Shown in pieces: positions 53,612 through 61,401 of a stretch of DNA of 64,000 bases (position 1 is its first letter; the number at the start of each line of letters is the position of its first letter). Made by a program: the position numbers and the translations under genes. The notes beneath the pieces were generated by a model. That model ran no database searches, had not been told where the DNA came from, and saw only the letters and a list, made by a program, of their open reading frames with translations. Source of the DNA: AP-15 sp963772965 (GTDB lineage Bacteria > Pseudomonadota > Alphaproteobacteria > ATCC43930 > CGMCC-115725); the NCBI GenBank assembly GCA_963772965.1, contig CAVYZU010000003.1, forward strand, positions 62,001 through 126,000. Reading direction: 5' to 3'.

Positions 53612-53639
53612 AACCTCGGCCATCATGGCCGGGGTTTTG
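53612..53639 (-). terminator. Strong hairpin terminator at the hpnL 3' end
   Basis: AAACCTCGGCCA (53612-53623), loop TCA, TGGCCGGGGTTT (53627-53638): a 12-pair stem with one G-T wobble and A/T runs on both sides, so it can work in both directions. The hpnL stop codon (53625-53623) lies inside the hairpin, so the last codons of hpnL form the upstream arm on the minus strand. Confidence 0.6.
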
Positions 53640-54627
53640 CGCCCGACAAAGATTGGTTGTTGGAGCTGGCGGCTAAACGCCATAGCCGCCCGCTTTCGAT
53701 CAGCTGGTAAATCGCGAGGGCGGGTACACCGATTGCAAAATCTCGCGCCCGCTTCAATAGTGACAGAGCGAGCGCAAAATCGGGCATCAGCCCAAAGCTC
53801 GCGCCAAGCACGATATAGGCCCCCTCTTGCACCCCGAACGCGTTCGGTACTGCGAAAGCGATCGAACGCACCGCGTAAAGCAGGCTCTCGATGACCAGCA
53901 CGACCCCGAAGCCGCGCGGCCTTCCCATAAGTTTCAGCGCGAGCCAGATTTCGCCGGCGGCAGCGATCCAACTGACCAGGTGCAGCGCAAAGCTGACCCA
54001 TAATCCGGGCTGACGAGCATAAATTCGAGCAATCGCGTTGTGCAGGGTGCCCGCGCCGACCGCCACTTGTTGGGCCAAGCCATGGCCGAGCGCATCACCG
54101 AAACTATCGAGAAGCCTGAACCCTCGGCGTTGCGCGATCAGAAACCCACATGCCAGACCGATCGCAACCACCAAGCCGATGGCCACGGGCCGAGTTGCTT
54201 GGGCATGCGGATCGAGATGCAGGAGCCAAAAAAGCGCGATCGCGATATACGCGAGCTGAGCAAAAAACTCGAGGCTGACATCGACGATCGTGCTGGCTGC
54301 CGCGTCGCTGCCGGACACGCCGGCGACGGTAAGCGCGCGTGCTCCCAACACGTAACCGCCGACCTGCGACAGCGGCAACACCTCGGAAGCCGAATCGCGA
54401 ACCAGCCGGGCCCAGATTGCCGCCCACGGATTGGTCGCGGGCAGCAATGCCCGCCACGCGACCCCCATCACCGCGATCAGCCCCAAATGGATTAAGCAAA
54501 TGGCGGCAAAGCCGACGATCCCAAGCGCCAACAGCGAGCGAGTCACCGCACCGGCGCCAAAATAAATCACGAGTGCGGCGATAACAGCCAGGCCGATCAA
54601 ACCGGCAATGACCGAAACCGCTTTCAC
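53623..54627 (-). CDS. hpnL: HpnL-type hopanoid-associated membrane protein (lysylphosphatidylglycerol-synthase TM family)
   Basis: 334-residue polytopic protein from GTG 54627, with TGAGGG just upstream. It matches the HpnL group of the UPF0104/LPG-synthase membrane family: GVAWRALLPATNPWAAIWAR, LVRDSASEVLPLSQVGGYVL, IVDVSLEFFAQLAYIAIALF and the conserved RSIAFAVPNAFGVQEGAYIV with LGASFGLMPDFALALSLLKR. HpnL is linked to hopanoid biosynthesis gene sets, with a proposed transport or flipping role. No squalene-hopene genes are in the window. Seven to eight helices are visible. It ends in a hairpin terminator and lies downstream of a ferritin-like gene on the same strand. Confidence 0.85.
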   Translation of the reverse strand: MKAVSVIAGLIGLAVIAALVIYFGAGAVTRSLLALGIVGFAAICLIHLGLIAVMGVAWRALLPATNPWAAIWARLVRDSASEVLPLSQVGGYVLGARALTVAGVSGSDAAASTIVDVSLEFFAQLAYIAIALFWLLHLDPHAQATRPVAIGLVVAIGLACGFLIAQRRGFRLLDSFGDALGHGLAQQVAVGAGTLHNAIARIYARQPGLWVSFALHLVSWIAAAGEIWLALKLMGRPRGFGVVLVIESLLYAVRSIAFAVPNAFGVQEGAYIVLGASFGLMPDFALALSLLKRARDFAIGVPALAIYQLIESGRLWRLAASSNNQSLSGAKPRP

Positions 54628-54635
54628 CCCGACCC

Positions 54636-54776
54636 TCAGGAACGGGGCAGCGAAACGCCCAGCAGCATGCCGGCGAGGGCTAGTAGGGTCAAACTCGGGT
54701 TACGACAGGCCTTCAGGTTGGTGGGGATTATCTCTTTACAGAACCGCAGTCTGTGCTGATCGGTCCCGATCTTCAT
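54636..54776 (-). CDS. Possible 46-residue peptide gene between the ferritin-like and hpnL genes
   Basis: ATG 54776 overlaps the ferritin-like gene's TGA by four bases (ATGA). The frame reads MKIGTDQHRLRFCKEIIPTN, LKACRNP, then a hydrophobic SLTLLALAGMLLGVSLPRS, and stops at 54636, 8 bases before hpnL. Third positions are mostly G or C, as in real genes here. There is no clear ribosome site, so translation would be by coupling. It fills the only gap in the operon. Homology is not recognised. Confidence 0.4.
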   Translation of the reverse strand: MKIGTDQHRLRFCKEIIPTNLKACRNPSLTLLALAGMLLGVSLPRS

Positions 54777-55720
54777 GCCGGCGCCGCAGCTCTGCTCTGC
54801 CAGCGCAGCAGACGATGAGCTAGACGCATAAGGCGGGGTACGACTTTTGGTCGGAGCAACCGCGGATCGTAGCCGCTCAGACGTCGATCGTTCTCGGAAA
54901 GGCAAATTCCCAGTAACTCGGCAGCCGAGATATCGACGTTACCCACCGCCTTACTGCCGTTCAAGGTGAAGTTGTTGTCCTGTAGGGTCTCGGAGGCGCC
55001 GGCTCCGGTGGCAGAACCGACGCCGCGGGCAATGCCAATCCGCTCCCAGATCAGAAATCCCCACACCGCAAACACCCTAAACACAAACCATGGCTGGCGC
55101 CATAACGGCAGCCGCCGCCGATGCCAGGCCGCCCAATTGACAAAGAACAGGATGTGGCGCCCTTCCTCCTGCATTACTGGCTCAAAGGTATCGACCAGTG
55201 CCGGCGGGAAGAACCCGGAGCGCTTGGCCAACGCGAATAGGCCAAAGGCGAAGAAGCTGTCGATGCACTCGCTAAAGCCGGTAACCATAAAGGCCCATTC
55301 GCGATCCCGCGGGCGGGCGTAATTCGGCTCCGGGGCGAGGCCAATCCCGTAAGCCTGCACAAGGTTTGAGAGAACCTCTTTGTGCCGACCCTCCTCGAAA
55401 CCGTCGAGTTCGATGGCTTCCCGTAACAGTGGGTCGGAGATTATTTCAGCGTAGCTCAGCACCCGCTGTCGCGCCTTGCCCTCGGTCTGCACTGCGATAT
55501 CCCAGATCGGAAGGGAGACGAGGCGGTCGCGCGTTTCGGGCTCGAGCGCCGGCCAATCGATGATCGCCGGCTTGTAGCGGTTATGGGTGTCGAGGAGCAT
55601 ACGGCAAAATGCGACCTTGTGCGCGTCGCTGCCGGGTGGGATCGGGTCCACGCCGGATGCGGTCCATTCGCGAGCGGCGCGATCGGCCGCATCGACCGGC
55701 GCATCGTAAGCATCGGTCAT
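54773..55720 (-). CDS. Ferritin-like domain protein with di-iron signature
   Basis: 315 residues from ATG 55720; an in-frame upstream start at 55765 has no homology. Helical protein with two EExxRH-type metal-binding motifs: LDGFEEGRHKEVLSNLVQAY and PVMQEEGRHILFFVNWAAWH, as in ferritin-like or rubrerythrin-like di-iron proteins. Around them are RDREWAFMVTGFSECIDSFF, a hydrophobic LWRQPWFVFRVFAVWGFLIW and a basic C-terminal tail (PRLMRLAHRLLRWQSR), suggesting membrane association. It is upstream of hpnL, so a lipid desaturase or hydroxylase role is an appealing guess; substrates are unknown. Confidence 0.75.
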   Translation of the reverse strand: MTDAYDAPVDAADRAAREWTASGVDPIPPGSDAHKVAFCRMLLDTHNRYKPAIIDWPALEPETRDRLVSLPIWDIAVQTEGKARQRVLSYAEIISDPLLREAIELDGFEEGRHKEVLSNLVQAYGIGLAPEPNYARPRDREWAFMVTGFSECIDSFFAFGLFALAKRSGFFPPALVDTFEPVMQEEGRHILFFVNWAAWHRRRLPLWRQPWFVFRVFAVWGFLIWERIGIARGVGSATGAGASETLQDNNFTLNGSKAVGNVDISAAELLGICLSENDRRLSGYDPRLLRPKVVPRLMRLAHRLLRWQSRAAAPA

Positions 55721-55817
55721 CACCCAAAACCCCCAATTATTCGTTTCCGCCCGCAAATGGCACACCGGGTGGCGCCGCTCAAGGCGAACGGGTCAGGAAC
55801 AGGCGCCGCCCAGCCCG

Positions 55818-55846
55818 TTGACTTGGCCAACCGGCTGCCCTATTTA
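55818..55846 (+). promoter_or_regulatory. Sigma-70-type promoter for the rpmH operon
   Basis: TTGACT (55818-55823), 17 bases, TATTTA (55841-55846), ending 40 bases before the rpmH GTG. Hexamers and spacing are good, and the strong ribosomal-protein operon behind it supports the call. Confidence 0.6.
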
Positions 55847-55885
55847 CCGCGAAACCCTCGTAACCCAGTCGTCGGAGCCGGCGCC

Positions 55886-56020
55886 GTGAAGCGCACTTAC
55901 CAGCCAAGCAAGCTCGTTCGCAAGCGCCGTCATGGCTTCCGCGCGCGGATGGCGACCGTCGCGGGCCGCCGGGTATTGGCAGCCCGTAGGGCAAAGGGTC
56001 GCAAGCGGCTCTCCGCCTGA
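55886..56020 (+). CDS. rpmH: 50S ribosomal protein L34
   Basis: 44 residues from GTG 55886, the standard L34 length. The whole sequence is recognisable: MKRTYQPSKLVRKRRHGFRA then RMATVAGRRVLAARRAKGRK and RLSA. It is the first gene of the conserved rpmH-rnpA-yidD-yidC-engB operon and has a good promoter 40 bases upstream. A longer frame extending upstream (from 55583) is a shadow of the ferritin-like gene. Confidence 0.97.
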   Translation: MKRTYQPSKLVRKRRHGFRARMATVAGRRVLAARRAKGRKRLSA

Positions 56021-56025
56021 TCAGG

Positions 56026-56469
56026 GTGTCGGAGCCGTACAGCGAAGCGGCGACAAATCGTACGACCGGCAAACTTGCAACTCTGAAGCTCCGGGCAGAC
56101 TTTTTGCGGGTCGCCGCGAGCCGGCAAAAGGCGGTAACGCCTGGCTTTGTGCTACAGGCGGCGCCGGCTCTGGTTGACGGGGAAACCTCGAGGGTCCGGG
56201 TTGGGTTCACGGCCAGCCGAAAAGTCGGGAATGCCGTGTTGCGTAATCGCGCGAAACGCAGATTGCGGGCCGCTGCGAGGAGCATCTTGGCGAAGGGCGG
56301 AAAACCGGGAACCGACTACGTGTTGATCGCGCGATCCTCAACGGCAGAACGGCCTTTTGCGGAACTGTTAACCGACCTCGTGACAGCTTTGCGTCGGATT
56401 GAGCGAAGTGCTCCACGACACCGCGACAGCCTACACGAAGCGAGTGAGATGAAGCGGGGAGCGAGATGA
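56026..56469 (+). CDS. rnpA: Ribonuclease P protein component
   Basis: Protein subunit that helps the RNase P RNA cleave tRNA 5' leaders. From GTG 56026, 147 residues. The RNA-binding signature RVGFTASRKVGNAVLRNRAK followed by RRLRAA is canonical, and KLRADFLRVAASRQKAVTPG is the usual N-terminal region. It begins 6 bases after rpmH. The C-terminal tail (SAPRHRDSLHEASEMKRGAR) is longer than in short homologues and overlaps the yidD start by 4 bases (ATGA). Confidence 0.95.
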   Translation: MSEPYSEAATNRTTGKLATLKLRADFLRVAASRQKAVTPGFVLQAAPALVDGETSRVRVGFTASRKVGNAVLRNRAKRRLRAAARSILAKGGKPGTDYVLIARSSTAERPFAELLTDLVTALRRIERSAPRHRDSLHEASEMKRGAR

Positions 56470-56753
56470 AGCAGTTCGCTTGTGGACGTGCAGCGAGCGC
56501 TGCGATGCGGGCCATGGTGCGCGCATACCAGCTGATGCTTTCGCCGATGCTACCGCCCTCTTGCCGCTTTCTGCCGACATGCTCCGATTACGCGATCGAG
56601 GCAATAGCCGAGCACGGACCGCTGGGCGGGAGCGCTTTGGCGCTACGCCGCCTCCTGCGCTGTCATCCCTGGGGCGGCAGCGGCTACGATCCGGTTCCGC
56701 ATCCATCCGCCTCGAAGGATGCCGATCGTCGGCATATTTGCGCTCCACAATGA
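56466..56753 (+). CDS. yidD: Membrane protein insertion efficiency factor YidD
   Basis: Small membrane-associated protein that aids YidC-dependent insertion. 95 residues. Family core: MVRAYQLMLSPMLPPSCRFL then PTCSDYAIEAIAEHGPLGGS, with the two conserved cysteines and a downstream RLLRCHPWGGSGYDPVP. ATG 56466 overlaps the rnpA stop (ATGA), and yidC follows after 38 bases. Order and length are as expected for alphaproteobacteria. Confidence 0.95.
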   Translation: MKQFACGRAASAAMRAMVRAYQLMLSPMLPPSCRFLPTCSDYAIEAIAEHGPLGGSALALRRLLRCHPWGGSGYDPVPHPSASKDADRRHICAPQ

Positions 56754-56791
56754 ATTGCGCTCCACAGTGAATTTGGCCGGTCCTGACTAAA

Positions 56792-58525
56792 ATGGAACAG
56801 CGCAACCTGCTGATTGCGATCGTGCTGTCGGTCGGGATCCTGATTGGTTTCCAGTTTGTTTTTCAGCGGCTGCATCCGACGGTGCCGCATGTCGGCCCCG
56901 AGGTCAGTTCACCGACAACCCCGGTAACGACGCCGAAGACGCAAGCCGGTGCGCCTGGAACCAATGCACCGGGAGCGGTTGCGACAAAAGCCACGGAAAC
57001 GGTGGCTGAGGCGATAGCCGGTCAGCCGCGCGTCAAGATTGCCACCCCACGGTTGCACGGCTCGATCGACCTGAAGGGGGCTCGGTTCGACGATCTGACG
57101 CTCGCCGATTATCACGAAACGGTCGACCCAAAGAGCCCTGAGGTTCTGTTGCTGTCGCCGCCCGGGACCGCAAATCCTTATCTCGCCGAGTTTGGCTGGG
57201 TTGCGGCTGAACCCGGATCAGTGAAGGTGCCGGGTCCTGACACCGTGTGGAAGGCTTCGGATGGCCCGCTGACGCCATCAAACCCGGTGACCCTGACCTG
57301 GGATAACGGCCAGGGGCTGGTATTTACGCGCACGATTTCGGTCGATCCCGATTACATGTTCACCGTCCATGACGAAGTGCACAATACCGGGAACAATCCC
57401 GTCAAACTGCTGCCGTATGGCCTGGTAAGCCGCACCGGGACGCCGCCGGTTGCCGGTTACTATATTTTGTTCGAAGGACTAATCGGGTATCTCAATGGCT
57501 CATTGCAGGAGGTAAAATACTCGTCCTTGAGTAACGGACAGCCGGTCGATTTCAGCTCAACCGGTGGGTGGCTCGGTTTCACCGATAAATACTGGTTGAC
57601 CTCGTTGATCCCGGAGCAGACCGAGCCGATAAAGGCCCGGTTCACGCGATCACTTGAGAATGGGGCCGAGCACTATCAAACCGATTACTTGGGAGCAGCG
57701 ACCACCGTCGCCCCGGGTTCCACCGCCACGAGCTCGACCCGCTTTTTTGCCGGCGCCAAGCAACTCAACCTTTTGCAAGCCTATAGCGCGTCCGGGATTC
57801 CGCTGTTCGAGTATTCGATAGATTTCGGATGGTTTTGGTTTTTGACCAAACCGATTTTCCGGATCTTACTGGTTCTGGAGCATTTCCTCGGGAACTTTGG
57901 TCTGGCTATTCTGCTGTTCACCCTGTGCGTGAAGCTGCTGTTCTTGCCGCTCGCCAATAAATCGTATCAGGCGATGAGCAAGATGAAGCTGCTGCAGCCA
58001 GAAATCCAGAAACTGCGCGAGCGCTTTCCGGACGACAAAGCGCGCCAACAGCAAGAGATGATGGCGCTCTACAAACGCGTCGGCGCCAACCCGTTGGCCG
58101 GCTGCCTGCCGATCGTGATCCAGATTCCGGTGTTTTTCTCGCTCTACAAGGTGCTGTTCGTCACGATCGAGATGCGCCACGCCCCATTCTTCGGGTGGAT
58201 CCATGATTTGTCGGCGCCCGACCCGACCTCGTTCGCCAATTTGTTCGGCTTGCTGCCGTTCAACCCCGCCTCCGTTCCCGTTATCGGGTCTTTTTTGCTG
58301 ATCGGCGCGTGGCCGCTGATCATGGGAGTGACAATGTTTCTGCAGCAAAAGCTGAACCCCCAGCCGGTCGATCCGATGCAGGCGCGGATGTTTATGGTCC
58401 TGCCGGTCGTGTTCACCTACATGCTTTCGCATTTTCCGGCCGGTTTGGTGATCTATTGGGCGTGGAACAATACCCTTAGCATCGGCCAGCAATGGCTGAT
58501 CATGCACCGCGCGGGAGCGGCCTAG
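56792..58525 (+). CDS. yidC: Membrane protein insertase YidC
   Basis: Inserts and folds membrane proteins, alone or with SecYEG. 577 residues. N-terminal helix (NLLIAIVLSVGILIGFQFVF), a large periplasmic beta domain (VKIATPRLHGSIDLKGARFD, LTWDNGQGLVFTRTISVDPD, WLGFTDKYWLTSLIPEQ), then the five-helix insertase core: FGWFWFLTKPIFRILLVLEH, NFGLAILLFTLCVKLLFLPL, KMKLLQPEIQKLRERFPDDK, GCLPIVIQIPVFFSLYKVLF with the hydrophilic-groove Arg before it, and FTYMLSHFPAGLVIYWAWNN. Intact in every respect. Downstream engB starts 14 bases later. Confidence 0.97.
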   Translation: MEQRNLLIAIVLSVGILIGFQFVFQRLHPTVPHVGPEVSSPTTPVTTPKTQAGAPGTNAPGAVATKATETVAEAIAGQPRVKIATPRLHGSIDLKGARFDDLTLADYHETVDPKSPEVLLLSPPGTANPYLAEFGWVAAEPGSVKVPGPDTVWKASDGPLTPSNPVTLTWDNGQGLVFTRTISVDPDYMFTVHDEVHNTGNNPVKLLPYGLVSRTGTPPVAGYYILFEGLIGYLNGSLQEVKYSSLSNGQPVDFSSTGGWLGFTDKYWLTSLIPEQTEPIKARFTRSLENGAEHYQTDYLGAATTVAPGSTATSSTRFFAGAKQLNLLQAYSASGIPLFEYSIDFGWFWFLTKPIFRILLVLEHFLGNFGLAILLFTLCVKLLFLPLANKSYQAMSKMKLLQPEIQKLRERFPDDKARQQQEMMALYKRVGANPLAGCLPIVIQIPVFFSLYKVLFVTIEMRHAPFFGWIHDLSAPDPTSFANLFGLLPFNPASVPVIGSFLLIGAWPLIMGVTMFLQQKLNPQPVDPMQARMFMVLPVVFTYMLSHFPAGLVIYWAWNNTLSIGQQWLIMHRAGAA

Positions 58526-58539
58526 CGGCCGAGCCGCCG

Positions 58540-59257
58540 ATGGCGGAGGTCAATCGGTCCGACCTGTTTCCAGAACGCGATATCGGACCTGAAGCCATCG
58601 AATTTGGCCGGCTTCTGTTCGCCCGCGAGGTGCGGTTTGTCGCCGGTGCGGCCGAACCCGCAGCCTTGCCGCCTGAGAGCCGGCCGGAAATCGCTTTTGC
58701 CGGCCGCTCGAACGTCGGCAAGTCCAGTCTGGTCAATGCGCTAACCGGCAGGAACACGCTGGCGCGCACATCAAACACGCCGGGCCGCACGCGCCAGCTC
58801 AATTTCTTTGCTCTCGCAGGCGAATTGATGCTGGTCGACCTGCCGGGCTACGGTTATGCCGATGCCTCGAAAGCGGCGATCGAGCGGTGGACCGGGCTAG
58901 TGTGCCGCTATCTGCGCTCGCGGGCACCGCTGCGCCGGATCTGCTTGTTGATCGAACTCCCGGCACGGCATCAAGGAGCCCGACCGTCCAGTGTTGCAGA
59001 TGCTCGATCAAGCCGGCATCTCGTATCAGCTGATCCTGACCAAGACCGACAAGCTTCGTTCCGCCGAATTGGCCGCGACCGCAGAACGGGTGAAAGCCGA
59101 ACTCGCGACACACGCCGCGGCGCATCCCGAAATCCATTTGACGAGCGCCGAGAAAAAACACGGCATCGCGGCGTTGCGCGCGACATTGGCCGCGTTCGCA
59201 TCGTCATCGTCCTCCCTGCTCCCGCCCGCGATGGCGGTGTCCGAGCAACCACGATAG
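58540..59257 (+). pseudogene. engB: EngB/YsxC ribosome-biogenesis GTPase, frame broken by one extra base
   Basis: GTPase needed for 50S assembly and usually essential. From ATG 58540 the frame has G1 FAGRSNVGKSSLVNALTG, G2 NTPGRTRQLNFF and G3 VDLPGYGYADAS. After RRICLLI it should read D-S-R-HGIKEPDRPVLQML, but an extra A near 58954 (ATCGAAC where ATCGAC is expected) shifts it. The second part, in another frame, has G4 LILTKTDKLRSAE and G5 TSAEKKHGIAAL and ends at TAG 59257. The first frame remains open and runs into argB, which would create an artificial fusion. Because the gene is normally essential, a sequence error is the likeliest explanation. Confidence 0.9.
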
Positions 59258-59271
59258 AGTACCGCCCCGCC

Positions 59272-60183
59272 ATGTCCCCGAACCCAAATCCCTGGACCAC
59301 CGCCGCCGAACCCAACCCGCAGGCGAAGGCAACGGTGCTAGCCGAGGCGCTGCCCTATATGCGCCGTTATGCCGGCCGTACGCTGGTCGTCAAGTATGGC
59401 GGCCACGCGATGGGGGATGGCGGCGATTCATTCGCGCGCGACGTCGTTTTGCTGAAGCAAGTCGGCATTCACCCAATCGTCGTCCATGGCGGCGGGCCGC
59501 AGATCGGTCACATGCTGAAGCGGTTGGGGATCGAGAGCCGGTTTGTCGACGGATTAAGGGTGACCGATGCCGAGACGATGGAAGTCGTCGAGATGGTCTT
59601 GGCCGGCACCATCAACAAACAACTGGTCGCGTCGATCAATGCAGAGGGCGGCTGCGCGATCGGGCTCACTGGCAAAGACGGCGGTTTGATCAAGGCAACA
59701 AAGGTGGCGCGCAGCAAGCTCGAAGACGGCGTCGAGACCGCTGTCGATTTGGGTTTTGTCGGCGAACCGCAGCAGGTGGCGGTGAACGTGCTCGACACCT
59801 TTATCAAGTCCGACATCATCCCGGTCGTGGCGCCAATCGGCGTCGGCGCTGATGGCGAGACCTACAACATTAACGCCGACACCGTGGCCGGCGCCGTCGC
59901 CGCCGCGGTCAAGGCAACCCGGCTATTATTGCTAACCGACGTCGCGGGCGTGCTCGACGCCGATAAGCGGTTGTTGTCGGAGATTACCGCAGGTAGGGCG
60001 CGGCATCTGATCGCCGAAGGCGTCATCTATGGCGGGATGATCCCCAAGGTCGAAACCTGCCTCGACGCTGTCGACGGCGGGGTCGAAGCGGCAGTGATCC
60101 TGGACGGACGCGTGCCGCACGCAATCCTGCTCGAATTGTTCACTGACACGTCCGGGGCCGGCACCCTGATCCGGGCGGGCTAA
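59272..60183 (+). CDS. argB: Acetylglutamate kinase
   Basis: Phosphorylates N-acetylglutamate, the second step of arginine synthesis. ATG 59272 (MSPNPNPWTTAAEPNPQAKA) gives 303 residues, typical for alphaproteobacterial ArgB. Motifs: LVVKYGGHAMGDGGDSFARD, PIVVHGGGPQIGHMLKRLGI, FVDGLRVTDAETMEVVEMVL, NINADTVAGAVAAAVKATRL, LLTDVAGVLDADKRLLSEIT and a C-terminal GGMIPKVETCLDAVDGGVEA. The open frame upstream into engB is an artefact of the frame shift there. argJ of the same pathway is at the other end of the window. Confidence 0.96.
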   Translation: MSPNPNPWTTAAEPNPQAKATVLAEALPYMRRYAGRTLVVKYGGHAMGDGGDSFARDVVLLKQVGIHPIVVHGGGPQIGHMLKRLGIESRFVDGLRVTDAETMEVVEMVLAGTINKQLVASINAEGGCAIGLTGKDGGLIKATKVARSKLEDGVETAVDLGFVGEPQQVAVNVLDTFIKSDIIPVVAPIGVGADGETYNINADTVAGAVAAAVKATRLLLLTDVAGVLDADKRLLSEITAGRARHLIAEGVIYGGMIPKVETCLDAVDGGVEAAVILDGRVPHAILLELFTDTSGAGTLIRAG

Positions 60184-60193
60184 GGGGCTCGCG

Positions 60194-60910
60194 ATGGCCG
60201 TCAAAGCGGGCCGCGAATTGCACGAAATCGAGACCTGGATCTTCGATCTCGACAACACGCTCTACCCCGCGTCTTGCCGTCTCTTCGACCAGATCCACGA
60301 CCGCATGCAGCGCTTTATTGCCGAACGTCTGGGTCTGTCATTGGAAGAAGCGCTTATCGTTCAGAAGACCTATTTCCGTGAACACGGGACGACGATGCGC
60401 GGCCTGATGACGGTCGACAAGGTCGATCCGCACGAGTTCCTTGCCTATGTCCACGAAGTCGATCTCGCTTGTGTGCCGCTCGACCCGGTGCTCTCGGTTA
60501 CGATCGAGGCACTGCCGGGGCGCAAAATCGTCCACACCAACGGCTCGGTGCGGCACGCCGAGCGACTGCTTGCCCACCTCGGTATCGCGGGATCGTTCAC
60601 CGGTATCGTCGATATCGTCGACGCCGGGTTCGAGCCAAAACCGGCCTTGGCCGGCTACCATGAGTTGTTGCGGCGCCACGATGTCGCCCCGATCACCGCA
60701 ATCATGATTGAGGACATGGCGAGGAACCTGGTCCCGGCGGCGGCGCTCGGCATGACCACGGCATGGATGCGGGGCACGATCGATTGGGCGGCGGCTGCCT
60801 CCGAGGGCGACCACATCCACTACGTTGTCGACAACCTCGGCCACTTTCTTGCAGTAGCGGCGCGGCTCGATCCCCATGGACATTCGCGACTTTCTCGCCC
60901 AAAGGTGTAA
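60194..60910 (+). CDS. HAD-family pyrimidine 5'-nucleotidase-like phosphatase
   Basis: Haloacid-dehalogenase phosphatase resembling yeast SDT1 and related pyrimidine 5'-nucleotidases. 238 residues from ATG 60194, 10 bases after argB. HAD motif I is WIFDLDNTLYPASCRLFDQI (nucleophile Asp in DLDNT), motif II the Thr/Ser in KIVHTNGSVRHAERLL, motif III Lys in FEPKPALAGYHELL and motif IV Asp in AIMIEDMARNLVPAAALGMT. The argB-HAD order is common in alphaproteobacteria, where dapD usually follows; here an unrelated two-gene insert follows instead. Confidence 0.9.
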   Translation: MAVKAGRELHEIETWIFDLDNTLYPASCRLFDQIHDRMQRFIAERLGLSLEEALIVQKTYFREHGTTMRGLMTVDKVDPHEFLAYVHEVDLACVPLDPVLSVTIEALPGRKIVHTNGSVRHAERLLAHLGIAGSFTGIVDIVDAGFEPKPALAGYHELLRRHDVAPITAIMIEDMARNLVPAAALGMTTAWMRGTIDWAAAASEGDHIHYVVDNLGHFLAVAARLDPHGHSRLSRPKV

Positions 60911-60915
60911 AACCT

Positions 60916-61401
60916 ATGGTAGAAAACCCTCTTGAGAGGAGCCATACTCGGGATCTACGAGATCGTGCCGAAGCCAGCCAATATTACGCCTTATACGAGC
61001 GGCGAGCTTTGAGATATAGGGAAGCACTCCCCGCCGGGTGCCCTCCAGCAGACGCAGTTGCTCTAAGCGAGCGAATCGTTTTGCGCCTTATTCCGTTTGA
61101 CCCTGCTTGCGCCGAGGACTTTGCCTCGAACGCCGCGAAAGGAAAAGGGTGTCCAAAGCGTGCTGATCCTTGCCGCTGGGCAGCGTGCTCTATCCATCGC
61201 GAAGACACACCCCGAGAGAGAATCAAGGATCTCGCGAAACTTCCGAACCTCGCACATATGCGATTCATCGCGCAGGTCTTGATTGACGAGAGGTCTGGAA
61301 CAGCTAAGCCGTGGCCAAATGACGAGCACCATATCAGTCTCTGGATGTATGCGGCCTTCGAACCACATCGCTCGGTTCAAAAGCTGGAGCCATTACCATG
61401 A
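60916..61401 (+). CDS. Hypothetical protein, first gene of a lower-GC two-gene insert
   Basis: 161 residues from ATG 60916, only 5 bases after the HAD gene. The N-terminal half is charged and helical (ERSHTRDLRDRAEASQYYAL, YERRALRYREALPAGCPPAD). The middle has a cysteine cluster (GKGCPKRADPCRWAACSIHR) that could bind metal, then a helical RERIKDLAKLPNLAHMRFIA and a C-terminal DEHHISLWMYAAFEPH. No signal peptide or membrane segment. Its stop overlaps the next gene's ATG by four bases (ATGA), so the two are co-translated. Both replace the dapD expected here. No family recognised. Confidence 0.6.
   Translation: MVENPLERSHTRDLRDRAEASQYYALYERRALRYREALPAGCPPADAVALSERIVLRLIPFDPACAEDFASNAAKGKGCPKRADPCRWAACSIHREDTPRERIKDLAKLPNLAHMRFIAQVLIDERSGTAKPWPNDEHHISLWMYAAFEPHRSVQKLEPLP

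Noticed and set aside
58492..60183. A single 563-codon frame that would fuse EngB and acetylglutamate kinase
   Set aside because: Created by one extra base in engB. The middle third has no homology, the rest of EngB is present in another frame, and argB has its own ATG.
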